Counted from the stretch's first letter, positions 1-12,523 are shown. The stretch: DNA of 64,000 bases from Phascolomyces articulosus (GCA_025677815.1 JAIXMP010000002.1:1054001-1118000), one strand, 5' to 3'. Numbers and translations are program-made. Notes: generated by a model from the letters alone, not told the origin.

Positions 1-263
1 AGGAGGCATAGCAGTTCCACAGGCGCACATAATAATAATCGAAGAATAAAATAAGAAAGTCTGTCATCAGAAATGGCCAATTCTCGACACGTAAACATTC
101 CGATGTCCCTAATCTACTATTACTATCTTTGTTGAGAGCCAAATCATCATTTAATCATTTTCTTTATTAATGGACGGACTCTGATTACGCAGGTTTTTCT
201 TTGCGGTTATTGAGCCGACACATTAATTAATTGTGAAAATCTTTCTGATTTTGTCGCGTCTGA

Positions 264-287
264 GACGAATTTTGAAAGAAATTCGTC
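264..287. repeat. Short perfect inverted repeat, 9-bp arms
   Basis: GACGAATTT (264-272) and AAATTCGTC (279-287) are exact inverted copies around a 6-nt loop. The element lies 9 bp from a CACGTG palindrome, so it may be a binding site for a dimeric regulator or a small hairpin. Its function is inferred only from this position. Confidence 0.4.
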
Positions 288-295
288 ACCAGCTG

Positions 296-305
296 GTCAC
301 GTGAC
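296..305. promoter_or_regulatory. CACGTG E-box in a 10-bp palindrome
   Basis: GTCACGTGAC is a perfect palindrome with a CACGTG core. This is the class of site bound by fungal bHLH factors such as Cbf1 and Pho4. No gene start is visible immediately to the right, so any target is probably to the left of the window. Confidence 0.3.
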
Positions 306-2262
306 TTCAAGACGACGATTCAAACCCAAAAACCCGGGTCGACCAACCAGATCGCATCGGTAAAACGTTTCTCCCGTAGGTTTATCCGTGGATGAATGGG
401 TTGATCAACCATCCCGTTTTTGATGATCCCCATCCATCCCTACCAAATGCTGTCCCCTCGTCGCCCTGGATGATCAAGGTCACATCGCCCATGGATATTT
501 TTTAAAAATAATGGATGTTGTGTTCTCTACGTAATAATAATTATATCGTAAAAATTATTATTTATTTTATGTTTTATCCAACCCTCTTTGATCATTCTCT
601 TGTGTTTATTATATTGTCCCTCGTTATGCTCTCTCAGTATTTTATGTATCGTATGTCATTGTCTTATGTTTATTTCCATATTTATTTTTATTAATTTATT
701 ATCGCGTAGAATATATAAAGGCAATGAATGTTGCATAAAATAAAACGGGAAAATCAATAATCTACTTATATACATTACCGTTGATTTACTTTATCTTTTA
801 ATCATTTCCCTTGTGTCTAATCCTCAATTCCGGTTTCGTGGAATCTACCGAAGAATCTTGGTCCTATTTAACAGTAAATACTGGCAAGTGCGGCGATTAT
901 CGAAAAGAATTCACAACGGATCTGACAATTTGTCATGTAAATATTGTAACTGCGACGTAATAATATATAAACACCTAGCCAGAAACCTAGCCAGCCACCT
1001 AGCTAGCTATAGCCATCCTCTACCACCACTATGGCTGCCATATAATATATACTACTAACTAGTGATGGTGGACCATTTTTTATGCTTTTTTTATATAACT
1101 CAATAGGAAGATATTTGACTATTACTGTAAAAAAGGATAGCTTGAAGGAGCTTGAAGGAAAATTGAATGATCTTTTCAGTTATGCTTAAAGGAGCTTGAA
1201 TATAATAACGTGTCGTGTCCGTAGGAAAAGAATACGCCAAATAGGTGTATCTAAATTTAAATAAGGAAGAAAAGAATAAATAATAAATAAAATAGAATAA
1301 CGCCATTATTATGAAATGGTGTGAATTAGAACGGTATACCAAATAAGGTATAATGTTCAACAATAAGAAAATAAGAAATGAATAAACGCCCTCTTAGCAT
1401 AAGGCGTAAATTAATAATAACAAATATCAATCCTCATCTCTATGGACTCATATAAACACATACCCGACAATAGATAAATAACTAGAAATAAACACTTCAT
1501 CGAAAAGTATAAAAGGACCTCAATTTTATTAGATAGTTGGATCATGACTATTTTTGATGAAATAAATCTATATAACAGTCTCAACGTATTCTTATCGTCT
1601 TTATTTTCTATTTTACTACCTTTTATATTTTTCACATAACGCAAGTCTAATTTGTATACTTATAAACAGGTTCAATTAGATAGTATGAGGAGGTGTGAAT
1701 ATGAATATAATAATGAAGTCGAGATATATGAATAATAAAATGATATGGGATCTTGGTTTACAAGATCCCTCTTTTTATATATGTCGAAATATAAGGGACT
1801 AATCTAATATCTATGCTAATATAAATGATCTACATTTCTATAACTATACTGGTCCATCTTATATTTCTACATACAACCATGCATTCGTCCATAACCATCC
1901 ATATGGTTATTTATATTGATCTGTCCAATTATCCTTGTATATATTAATATCCGCAGATATGCTGATCAATAACCTTATAGGTTGTATATCGCCGTAATGG
2001 TCTACACCATTACATTAAAGGATCCTTAAATACCCCCTTTTTTGCAGTGTAAGCTTTAAATAATATAAACCTCTAATGTTCTAAATTCTATTTTTTATTA
2101 TAGTGATGAGGAATATGTATCCTTAGGTGGCAATGTACTAATATTTTATTTATATATAAAGTAATAAAACTTATTTAAAGAAAACCAGTACATTATTATT
2201 TGATTGTGTCGCCCTACAGAAGATGATTATACTGATAGATGTGTAATATTCCTTTCTTTATT

Positions 2263-3184
2263 CTACTTTGATGCACTATTACTATAGTTATCCTTCCCCT
2301 CCTTTGTCTTCTTCATTATTTCTAGCAAACTTGGAATTTTTTGTTCAAAGTCCTTAGTGGTCAACAAAAATGGAAATGGCTCTGAAGGAACAGGCTTGTC
2401 AAGAAAATTACAAAGCTTATCCCAAGTGATTTCATCTTGCAGGTCAAGCGTCAACAAACGGTCTGCAGGGACAGTCTCTATAACACGTTTATTATGGGCT
2501 TTATATCGTGCCTTGGCAACTTCAGGTTGCTCAAAAATTGTCTTTTCATCCATTAATAGACCATCTAACCATATTGTTTTGAACATTTTATGGTTTAATA
2601 GAACGTGCTCTTTTTTCTCGTCATCATTGATCTGAATTCCAACCTTGCAGAGGGTATTTAATACAGATCTATACCAGTCATCAGCTTCTCGTTTCGTAAG
2701 GATTACTTTGGCGTCAGGAAAATGCTCAACTAATCGATCAACAAAACAAAATGTTGGACTAAAGATAAATAATGGTATGCACTTGTTAATAAGGCCAGAA
2801 TATTAATCCATAACAGTCTTTAATTTTCTTTTTTTTTTAAAAAAAATAAAAAAAGTATTTATATAATACCATTCCACACCAGCATCAAAATCACCATAAA
2901 GTTCACTCCAGTCTACCGGTTTTTCTGGATGATTATACGCCTCAATAAAGAGTTTAGGATTCGAATTCTCCGTGATCATATCATCCATATTATGTGTTTT
3001 ATACCTATACATTAATAATATTTACATTATTTAATATATTAATATCTGTTTTTTGAGAATGTAGCCTTCCTTAAGCAAACAATATTCATGTGAAGTATTA
3101 TTACCCAAGAATGTTCAATGCTGCCCTTAAGCTTGTCGTTCCTGAGCGACTGGCTCCTGCTCCAATTACTTTTAATGGTGCCAT
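2263..3184 (-). CDS. P-loop sulfotransferase-family protein (copy 1)
   Basis: The model has three exons (3105-3184, 2870-3004, 2263-2758) and encodes 236 aa. The N-terminus carries a sulfotransferase-type P-loop, GAGASRSGTTSL, which in this family binds the 5'-phosphosulfate side of PAPS. It is followed by a WSELYGDFDAGVE block and an ILTKREADDWYRSV block typical of the fungal Sulfotransfer_4 group (PF17784). The C-terminal region has the family's LCNFLDKPVPSEPFP segment. The acceptor substrate is unknown. It is clearly paralogous to the gene at 38597-39584: the first intron sits at the same codon and phase (after ILG, phase 2). Copy 1 has one extra intron and lacks the hydrophobic C-terminal tail of copy 2. 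All splice sites are GT-AG and the frame closes exactly. The start is the only Met ahead of the P-loop. Confidence 0.85.
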
Positions 3185-4898
3185 ATTGTGATGATTTTTT
3201 GAAAAAGGAAAAGAAATGAAAAAAAGAAACACAGAATAGCTATTTTAATTTGGTGGTAGATACTTAAATTGCTTTTTCTCTAATGGATAATAGCTTTGTT
3301 ATTAAAGGAGTTATGTTATTATGATATATGATGGCAAGTCTGCTTAAATATTATTGCAATATTTTTTGTTGAGTTAAATATTAAAATTTATATTCTATAG
3401 CTTGTACACACATATGAAGCCCCTTTCTTTAGGTACGATTGAAAACTCTCTTGATAAAGGAGAAAGTTATATATAGGTCGATATACAGGTAGGTTTGCAC
3501 TATTGCTGCATAATAGGGGGTATACCTTAGTTTTCAAATAATATGTCTTTTTCAATAGTATCATTGTCTATATATAGTTTGTATGATAAATTATGCTATC
3601 ATAAGATCCATTATAACCCACCTGAGAATAAAATACACTTGCTAAAGTTGAAAGAAAAGACGCATCAATCAGTTGGGCCTTAAAAATTTCGTTGTATTGC
3701 AAAGAGTTAGAGATTGTTGCAGGGCTTCAATAATGGGCTGCGGTCCACAGATGGTAATTTTTTCTCCAGAAACCTGAACATCACTAGTATTTTCCATAAC
3801 AAACTTGAGTAACAAGAGAATAACACTGCATTAGGAATGACTACTTTTATTTTCCAAAAAGCTTCAATTTAGTGTGCTTTTTATATGCCATGCATCCATT
3901 ACTACACTGAAGCCATGGATGGTAGATAAAGGAGGCTTATAAGACGAGACAATCCACAACTAATCCTGATAGTTCGAAGAAATGAAAAGGCTATTTGAGA
4001 TCAGAATATGATACAGGCAAGAAGGGCAGCATTAGAAGTGCATACGTAGGAAGCTGAAGAACAAAAACTCTTCACTACAGCTATGCATCACAACTACTGC
4101 TGGTTCCAGTCTGCTAAACAACCTATGATCGTTTATTATATCTTATAACTGGGTCAAATTGTGCATACAATATCATCCGTTTTTAGGAGAGGCTTTTTTC
4201 CCATAATGGTAATTTTCCTCATCTCTGTATGCATCTCTGTGTGCTATTCCTGTTTTATTTGCTTTCAAAGCATAGCATAGATATTGTATACCAATTTGAT
4301 CTTTAGTGTTAAATAGGTCCACAAGATTCTCATCAAAGAAGCGTCTTTTACATTAACTTTTGAAAGACTCAAAAATTTATGTACATAATTGTTTTGCCAA
4401 TCAATTTAATATCATCTTTTTTATGTGATGGCATACCAATCCTTACCACAACCATTTTCCCAACTTTAAATAAATCAAAGCATTGGTGAGCAAATGGCGT
4501 GAAGAAAATTGCGGAGTTTACTTACTATTTTAGGATTAGGTAAGGTTTTGCTTTATTTTGTAAATGTCAGTACAATTGCATCCATTGTTCGCGTTCGATC
4601 CAATAACTTCGAAATTAATAAAAATTAAAATATCCACTTGTTCAAGTGCGATTGACATGGTATAATACTTTAATGGTGTTTTTTTCTTTTTTTGTAGGAT
4701 CTTTGCTTATATAAAAGTGTTTAGTGCATATTGTGTATATATGAAGTGAAAAATGTGCGTGTGTATGGGTTTTTTTTGGGTCAGAAGAGTAAGAATAATT
4801 TTTTTTCGGTGACAAAAAAAAAAAAAAAGAACGAAAGAATGAAAGGGAAAAAGGGAAGAAACATTACATGAAGCAAAATTTACAAATGTTGTTATATT
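3185..4898. other. Intergenic region without an intact gene
   Basis: This 1.7 kb gap separates sulfotransferase copy 1 from the 3' end of the mitochondrial carrier. It contains short decayed coding pieces on the minus strand (listed separately) and AT-rich DNA with homopolymer tracts near 4680-4830, just downstream of the carrier stop codon. No complete gene, RNA gene or repeat unit was recognised. Confidence 0.45.
3669..4505 (-). pseudogene. Decayed coding remnants of unknown origin
   Basis: Two short minus-strand open pieces look more protein-like than the surrounding AT-rich DNA. One (4369-4505) contains FKVGKMVVVRIGMPSHK and ends in a stop. The other (3669-3797) begins with Met and contains VSGEKITICGPQPIIEAL before a stop. 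The DNA between them is interrupted by stops in all the frames I read. This looks like a degraded gene or transposon remnant, but I do not recognise the family and the two pieces may be unrelated. The pieces are short, so chance open frames remain possible. Confidence 0.22.
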
Positions 4899-6661
4899 TT
4901 AGTTTGTACCAAAGAGAGCACGGAAGTAATCGCCCAATGCAACCATACAAAGTGTTTGCCATGCACCAAGACCAATACGAGGTAATACACCACGATAGAA
5001 GCCCTTGATACCATTTTGTTGATGAATCCATTTGAATGCAGTAGCAATTGTCATTTTATCTGGACGGCCAGGTGTCTTCAGTTGTGATTGCTATTATTGT
5101 TATTACGTTAGATATCATCGATCAGTCAATCATTCAATAAAGATATATATATATAAAGAGGCACTTTCTCTTTCTCATATAGATAATTCGACATACCATT
5201 TCAACACGAATAACTTCAATAGGTTGATTCCAGCAAGATAAAGCACCACCAGTAATGGAAGCCAAAGCTTTATCAACGGCTGTAGCTTGTGATAAATCGG
5301 CATCCTTTCCGTATCGCATACGAACAAGGGCTTCTTGTGTGAAACGGGTAATTCCGAAGCGGGAAGCCCAGCTATTTTATTTTTATTGTTATTATAAACA
5401 AAAACTTTAAAGTTAGAGCAAGAGATCTTTCTTTTCTTTTACTGATTAAACTTCCTATACAAACACACACTTATATACACATCATTTCACACCCAAATCA
5501 TTCACTGTTTTTCAAACTTACTTTGTACATTGACGTACTGCTACGGCATTTACGCCCTTATTAATACCAGCAATACCTTCACGCTTGAAAATATCATTTG
5601 CAATCTTAAATGTAGATTCCTTGGTGGCTAAATAAATCACATGTTTATGTGTATAAAAAAGATGAAGATGAAATAAATGAGTGTGTGTGTGAAAAAAAGC
5701 TTTTGAATTACATACACACGGCTTTTCCCCTTGATTTTCACACCCTATTGGGCAAAACGCGAAAATTATTTTTTCAAAGTTTACCTGATTTATGTCTTGT
5801 CACTTCTACTGTTTTCATAAAGGTACAGAAGCCCATAGTAGAATATGCTTGCGCTATTGATTTTTATTGGTATTCTCGTATATCAATATACATACTAAGG
5901 ATCATCAAGAGAAGAGTATATAAAGTATAGAATCAGCTTACCTAAACCACCTGTCATACCACCAATAATACCAGCCTAAATTGTTATGAAACATTGATTA
6001 ACATATAAACAAAAAAAAAGTAGTCAAAAAAAGGGGAAGGGGTTTAGTGGGAGATGAACAAGAAAGGGACCCAAACTTGTTCCCAGTCGAACAGAACGCG
6101 TGTTCAATAATAAAAAAAAAATACGCCCAATTTCTTTCTTCCAATAATAATTCAATATTACTCACCATAAATGGAGAAGCACCAGCTGTAAGGGAACGAT
6201 ATTCAAATTCTGATGCAACGAACAAGAGGACGGCACCTTTAGTGGAAGCCTCAATCCATGCCCATGGAATCAACCCCTGATAAAATCCAAAAATGCCACC
6301 TCGACTATAAATTGTCTTGAGTGCTTCTGCCAAAGGTTGACCACGATTAGCAGCAAGTTGTGTCTTGATGACTTCAAAAGGTTGACCCAATGTTGATACT
6401 TCAAACAAGTTCAAAGCTAAAAACGACCATTTTTTGATTGTTTTTTAGTATTAATCAAACGAAAAAATAAACCCAATATTCATTATCAAAGTAGAACTAT
6501 CCTTTTTCTTTATCATCTCCCACTCCTTTTCCTTCTTGTCATAAAAAGATCTTGATTTATAATGATAATTTACCTGCACCAAGGGCCAAGTTTCTATAAG
6601 AGATGGGCTTTTTCTTTGGGGTAGCGTTGGGATCAACGGGGGTTGTATCAATAGGGGCCAT
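4899..6661 (-). CDS. YHM2: Mitochondrial citrate/2-oxoglutarate carrier
   Basis: Seven exons (6574-6661, 6166-6416, 5942-5975, 5785-5853, 5522-5627, 5197-5371, 4899-5090) join in frame to 304 aa. This is an inner-membrane carrier of the SLC25 family, the ortholog of yeast Yhm2, which exchanges citrate for 2-oxoglutarate and thereby exports reducing power to the cytosol. Diagnostic segments are [89 protein letters not shown] and [15 protein letters not shown]. The length and three-repeat arrangement match the family. Two very short exons (34 and 69 nt) carry the glycine-rich loop and the TMGFCT helix. The start at 6661 is the first ATG in the exon and gives [12 protein letters not shown], a plausible hydrophilic N-terminus. 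A CCAAT box lies about 150 bp upstream. Confidence 0.95.
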
Positions 6662-7700
6662 GGTTTATATTATTATATGAAAAAAAAGTAAAAGTAAAAG
6701 AAGAGTGAAGTGTGTGTGTGTAAAAATTGTGAACAAGAAATAAAAAAGTAACACGCATCATCTTTCCATGCGCGGAGGTTCTTTTCTATTTCATGTTTGT
6801 GACGCGGTCCGGCCAATCCTCGGACAGGTTTCCTCCTATGGCAACCCACAGTCGCACACTTCAAAGTCAAACGCCACAAACGTTGGGTCAACCCCAAAAG
6901 AACTTATACATACTTGATACTGCCATAATTAATCCTCTTCTTTAATAAGAGATCAACTTCTTTATCGATTTATGTAGTATTTCATTGAGTTGTTTGTTCT
7001 TTCGTTCAATGATAGACTACGTGCGAATTAGAGCGATGATGATGAAACACATGAAACCATCTATTCTTTATATAGAAATAAAAATGAATGGGATCAATTC
7101 AGGTACAACGAATAAAATGTCAATAATAGTAACAGTAGCAGCAATGCCTTCTAAAATATAGACATGAACAAAAATGCAACTAATCATCTAATAATAATAA
7201 AAACATGCTGCCATGAAAGCCGCGTCAAAATGCCGCACACACGCTCTTTGTTCCTTATATGGAATCTTTACCGATCAACTTCGTTGATCAATTCGCTAAC
7301 TATCCGTTTGATAGGTTCAAATTCCCTTCTTTTTGTTCTTCCTTCTCCCCCAAAATAATCTATATGTGATACAATATGTGGTTGTTGGTTGGAGAATTTG
7401 GTTGCTAGTTTATCTTCCGTTTCACCAATGGGTCCGTTCATCTTCTTTATTAGAAAAAGAAAGTTTTCAGATCAACATAATTGTCTTCGGACCTTTTTCT
7501 TTTACTAATCCTTTATCATTAAGGTTTTAAATATCCATATAAAAAGATTGTACGATAGTGTATTATAGCAATCATGTCATTTCACACACATATAAAATAT
7601 TTATTATTTCAGAATAAAGATGAACTGTTATTTACAATTTGAATATTAATATATAAATTAAATTCATATATAATAAATACTAGATTAAGTAGATATAACC
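6662..7700. other. Promoter of the carrier gene plus intergenic DNA
   Basis: The first 250 bp upstream of the carrier hold the CCAAT-containing island. The rest, up to the RNase H2B stop codon at 7701-7703, is AT-rich and without a credible gene. Two overlapping open frames at 7164-7530 are short, have no family features and lack splice or UTR context. Confidence 0.5.
6807..6825. promoter_or_regulatory. CCAAT box inside a GTCCG/CGGAC inverted repeat
   Basis: GTCCG (6807-6811) and CGGAC (6821-6825) flank CCAAT (6813-6817), about 150 bp upstream of the carrier start codon, in an island visibly richer in G and C than its surroundings. CCAAT boxes bind the fungal HAP complex, which controls respiratory and TCA-linked genes, so regulation of the Yhm2 gene is plausible. 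This is inferred from motif and position only. Confidence 0.35.
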
Positions 7701-9260
7701 TTATTTTTCTTTCTTTTGAAAGAAACTGGTTAAACTTTTCATACCCCGTGTATTCACCTTGGCTAAACTCCTTGGAACTTCCGGTTTTCGTTTCTAGTAA
7801 TATTTTATAAATAAAATTTCAACCTTAAATATATTCATTTTTAAATGCAAAATAACAAACCTTAGCAGGTGGACCAGTTTCTGCCGAAGTACTGTTGGAT
7901 GTAGATGTTTGTGAAGCCTTGAAATAAGTACTTGTTGATCCAGTAAAATAATTGGTAATATCACCCATTTCTTGATCTACTTCAATTTCTTTTAATCTAT
8001 CGAAAAGAAAGAATAAGTTTGATTCATGATTCCATTTTTTATTATCTTGTTCTAATCTTGCGATATGATCAATTTATAAATGAATCAACACACTTACCCC
8101 AAATGTTTCAATAAAGCAGTAAACCAAGATTCATTCAAGTACTTCGATAATAAATATGTTGCTTCTTGTCGATATACATCTAACAATATTCGTCGTCCCC
8201 CGATCCAAATACATTTTAGAAAATCCATTTTTGTAATAACTCGTATATCTCCCAAGTTGTTCGTAAATATTACCTTGTTTTTCCTCTTCCGTTGTTGCTT
8301 TTTCTAAATCTTCCGTTATCGATGATTTTAAAAGTGAAATTGTATCAAATTTAGGTACAAGTTGATCTACTTTTTTCTGTAACCATGTCAATGCTTTTTG
8401 ATCGTTTAAACGATAAACATGCATATCTTGTGCAACTTCTATTTGAAAGATTCCCCAACATTTTTTTTGTCGTTTCATATTATTAATATATATAAATAGA
8501 TCGATCCATTTCTTTCATGTCTTATACCTTGTGTATCACATAAATGTGTCAGTTGCTCTTGAAATCCTTTTAATCGTAATAGATAAGCAAGGTTGTTTTC
8601 ATCTTGATTGAAACTGAAGATGTCGTCAAGTATCCGAAACTTGTCGTCAGACTGTATTTATATTTATACAAGTTAAAAAATATCTTTCAACTTTTTTTTT
8701 TTAAAAAAAACAGGAGGCTCTTTACTTCTTTTCGTGCATTTTCAAGTATGGGAAGTGCAATAAATAATGGATCAACGTGCGTAATATGTCGCATAGTACC
8801 GTCTATATAAAAAAGAGACGTGTTATATATCATCCAATATTCGATCAAGAGGGATGAATTATAGTACCTTTATAAAGTATATCATCAATAAGCCAAGATG
8901 TTTTACGACCTACACCTGTTACTCGTTGTACTTCATAAATATGTTGATGATCATTATCGTGAAGGTAAAGCGTGGATTGACCTATATATATACCCATGCA
9001 GTATTATTTAGCCTTTTTTTTCATTCTCTTATTTGTTGATCTACGTTATTTAAACTTTGTTATTTATGAATATATTCCTTATTAATAGATTATTTACCAG
9101 TTTGTGGAGACGGCAAATGAATGGGTGTCAAACTCTCTAAATCTAAATAATAAAATGCATTGATTGTTTATTAAAAAAGGATCAAAAAAAGCCTCTTTAT
9201 ATATTGGTTACCATGGCGATTAGCAGTTGTCAACGCGATAAACTTGGTGTTGTTGGTCAT
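7701..9260 (-). CDS. RNASEH2B: Ribonuclease H2 subunit B
   Basis: This is a multi-exon gene for the non-catalytic B subunit of RNase H2, the nuclear complex that removes ribonucleotides from DNA and resolves RNA-DNA hybrids. It begins MTNNTKFIALTTANRHG. It then has the B-subunit triple-barrel features TLYLHDND, QRVTGVGRKTSWLIDD and the characteristic THVDPLFIALPIL, followed by the helical region with ALTWLQKKVDQLVPKF. The last residues are SLAKVNTRGMKSLTSFFQKK, a PCNA-interacting PIP-like box (MKSLTSFF) at the same C-terminal place as in the human subunit, so the complex probably docks on PCNA. Several introns have clean GT-AG borders in phase. The start was chosen as the Met directly ahead of TNNTKF; an in-frame Met upstream is unlikely to be used. 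Confidence 0.88.
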
Positions 9261-10622
9261 TGTAATAGTAACAAAAAAATAAAAAAAAATCGTTTCGGAG
9301 CTACTCCGTTCGTAATGATTTTCTGTTTGAAGTTCAATACAAACAAGAAAACAATGTAAGGAGTGATAGGATGCTGCAACTTTTAGCTCTAGTATCCATA
9401 TCAATGTTAATTTATTAGATATAATAAATACGATTTTTTTTGCCTTATACTATAGAATACATGGTTTCTTTTGTTATAATTGTATTATACATCATTGTTT
9501 TCAAACGATTTTGGCATAATAGGTGACGACGCCTTATTTCTTTTGAAGTGGTGGAAGAGAGGAAATGTTTATGGATATACCATGATTTTAAAAAGCAAGA
9601 TTGTCTGTAAAATCATACTAGTAAAAACGGCTATTATGAAGCAGAAGTTGGATCAAAAGAAACTGGAGAAACTCTCGAAGACATTAAAGCTTATGGCGTT
9701 GAGACTTGCTCTGGATAATGGAAATGAAGAAAAAATGCCAAAAAGCTTTAAATAGCTGGAATCCTTAGTACGGAGGGTATCAGTGTTGGTCGGAAATGGG
9801 AAAGCCAAAAAAAAAAAAAAAACTAGGCATGCCTTGCTAACATTAGCTGAATAAACTGCTTTTATAACCATACTGTTATCAAGACCTCAAGATGAAGCTA
9901 CTGCTGGAACCATTAGCAACCATCGTGATGATTGTATAAGGACAAGGATAGTACCAGTTATTTATCGTTTATTTCTAATCCAAAGACTTTTACATTTCTT
10001 CTTTATAGAACCACAATCTTTGCTACTACATTTAAAATTCATAGCGTTTCTGATAATAGTACTGGACTTTATTAATTGCACCAGTTTCTGACAGTAACCT
10101 TCTTTTTATACAATTTATGGCTTTTTTTCATGTTTTTAAAAATGAGTCTTTTTTCTATATTATATGGTAAACTGTTACAGTTTATTCTTTATGCATAAAT
10201 ATTACTTGGCTCAACAAACTATAAGCGTGATCAAACGATACAATCCTATTTGTAAATTAGTTAGATTACAAAAATGAAAAAGTTGATGTTGCAATAGAGA
10301 ACAAGTGTTATCTCAGTGTATTTATTATAAAAAATGCATTTATATTACTTGTTGAATCTATTATTTGGTTAGAATAACAATGCATAAAAATGAAATATCA
10401 AAAATCAATCATTATGTACGTAGTACTAACACAATACCTTCCTTTTATTTTTTTTTTTCTGTATATTTATTTAATTTGTTTGTTATTTCCAACATGGTGC
10501 CTTTTTTTTATAATAATAAGGTACCGTTGGTAATTGAATGTCGGAAAGTTTCTTGATTATCCATAAATAACAATAATTTTTCTGTACTTTTCCTACATTT
10601 TTTTCTGTGCGCGAACGAAAAT
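9261..10622. other. Shared 5' region with possible remnants
   Basis: RNase H2B (minus) and the RMND1-like gene (plus) diverge from this 1.36 kb stretch. The central part (about 9600-9800, plus strand) has a moderately protein-like open piece containing EAEVGSKETGETLEDIKAYG, which hits a stop soon after. It may be a degraded gene but is not recognisable. The rest is AT-rich. Confidence 0.4.
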
Positions 10623-12029
10623 ATGCAACAGTTCAATACAGCAACGCGTTTTTTGGGACAATGTTTAAAAAGTCGATTCTCTAGTCATTATTGCCATCGT
10701 CATTATAGACCCATTCTACATAATCCTTTCATTTCTTCAAAACAACAATTTTATTCTACACAACGGTCTATACGTCATGTTGGACAAGTTCAAGATTCGG
10801 GTGCATTACAGAACTTAATGAGACGCGTCATGGAAATTGATGCAGAAATCAATAATATTATTCCAAAGGAAGATTTTCAACCCAATGTAAAGAGAAGCCC
10901 ATTTTTTTGGGATAGTTTTTCCATATTAATTTATTAAAAAAATATAAAATCGTCTAACAACATATTGATTATTTATTATATATATATAAAGAATTTGACA
11001 TGTAAAGCGTATTGTACCGCTGAATCTTACGATTTTTCTGCACTCAAAGAAACCATCACAGCTAAACAAAAAAACAATAATGAGAGTGCAGATGAAAGTC
11101 ATGATATGATTCATGTTGAAATACCCCAAGGTGGTGAAGCATATGTATTTGCCAATGGTACTTGCGTAACGTGGGCAGCTCAAGATAATGAAGCATTTAT
11201 ACATGAAACGCTCGGACCTGTCTGTGTGAAACCTATTGGTCAAGTGACCACAGAGGCGGCTTCATTTGCTTATGATCAAGACGAGTAAGAGAATTTCTTT
11301 TTATTTTTCCTATATAAATAGTATAGTTCTTTTGCAATCCAAAAAAAAATAGTAATATGGATATAATAAATAGACCTACTGGACTGAAAGGAGGACTGAT
11401 CTTACTGAATCCGGATTGTTCTCCTCAATTAGCCAAGGCAGCATTTTCATATGGTCTTGCTCGATCCGTCAAATTAGCTTCTTTGGAAGATACTTTTGAT
11501 AGATATATGGAACGTGCGCAAACACTTCGAGCTACACGCAAAGAACTCCAAGATGCATCGACTGATCTTATACAGTTTCATCAACAAATGATGGCCAATG
11601 CGCGTGACGGATTCTTGGATACGCCTGAATTGCATTGGAGTAGATCTGAACTTGAAGGTATATACCATTATTTAATGTGAATTCTATATTAAAGTAATAG
11701 ATCGTCTTTTTTTATATTATTTACACAAGATGCTATGTATTTATAAATGTATAGGGTATTATACTTCGATCTCACAAAATTTGGATGTTCGACCCCGTAT
11801 TTCTATTCTCAACAAAAAGTTAGAACATGCAGATGCTCAACTAGCAGATTTACGACAAAATTTAGCAGAAAAGAGTGCTTATAATTTACAATGGTTGATG
11901 GGTCTTGTTTTAGTTTCTATTATTGGTTGTAAAATGCTTGATCATTCAAACGAACAACTAAGAATAGCAGCAGCAGAGGATCAAATGGAAGATGTATACA
12001 GTGTTCACACACCTACTGTTGTAACGTAG
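10623..12029 (+). CDS. RMND1/Sif2-type mitochondrial protein (DUF155)
   Basis: Four exons (10623-10886, 10992-11284, 11353-11657, 11755-12029) join in frame to 378 aa. The first roughly 60 residues are rich in Arg, Ser, His and Phe and nearly free of acidic residues, as expected of a mitochondrial targeting peptide. The DUF155 core follows: KAYCTAESYDFSALKETI, then GEAYVFANGTCVTWAAQD, and the hallmark end YYTSISQNLDVRPRISILNKKL. A C-terminal hydrophobic helix (LQWLMGLVLVSIIGCKML) should anchor it in the membrane. Human RMND1 and related fungal proteins are inner-membrane factors needed for mitochondrial translation and respiratory function. Exact paralogy (RMND1-like versus Rmd1/Rmd8-like) was not resolved, but the targeting signal favours RMND1. 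The gene converges with the kinesin gene. Confidence 0.88.
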
Positions 12030-12523
12030 AAGAAAGGGAAGTGATAGATAATTAAATAAATAAAAAAAACATTTGGAAATAAATATAATAAGAATAGGAA
12101 AAAAAAGATATATAATATATATTTATATAAATACCAACAAACTACGAAAAAAGTATACTACTAATATATTGGTAACAAAAGGGAAAAAGTTATATAAAAA
12201 AAGTTATATGTAATTTGGTGATAATAGGTAGGTACATTTCTGTATGTATGTGTGTGTATAAAAAGAAGAAAGGGTCGTTACAAAGAATCTTTTGATTTAA
12301 TAAGGATAAAAATGAGGGGGTTTTTAATAAAAGAAGTGTATTGTAGAGGGTTTTTGGGAGAGGGTAAGTGAAAAAAAGGGAAAATAAAAAAACGATAGAA
12401 ACAAGAAGATGAAGAAGGGACGAGGGGGTATATAATATATATTTATATAGACACAGCGGTGACAACAATAGCAAATTTGAATACGTTCAGATCAAAAGTT
12501 TCTAAAAAAAATTAGATTGTTGT
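12030..12523. other. Convergent 3' untranslated region
   Basis: This is the shared downstream region of the RMND1-like gene (plus) and the kinesin gene (minus). It is AT-rich with A-tracts that probably include the polyadenylation sites of both. No gene is supported. Confidence 0.6.

Larger units (their letters stand above)
1..2262. other. Gene-poor region with promoter-like 5' part
   Basis: No convincing gene was found. The stretch from about 280 to 500 is less AT-rich than its surroundings and contains a CACGTG palindrome and a short inverted repeat (listed separately), so it may be a promoter for a gene lying to the left. On the minus strand an ATG at 28-30 opens a short frame running off the window edge (MCACGTAMPP), which could be the start of such a gene but cannot be judged from ten residues. 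From about 520 to 2262 the DNA is very AT-rich, and its short open frames have no family features. Confidence 0.5.

Noticed and set aside
7260..7330. Possible tRNA-like GGTTCAAATTCC segment
   Set aside because: No A-box, acceptor stem or cloverleaf could be formed around it.
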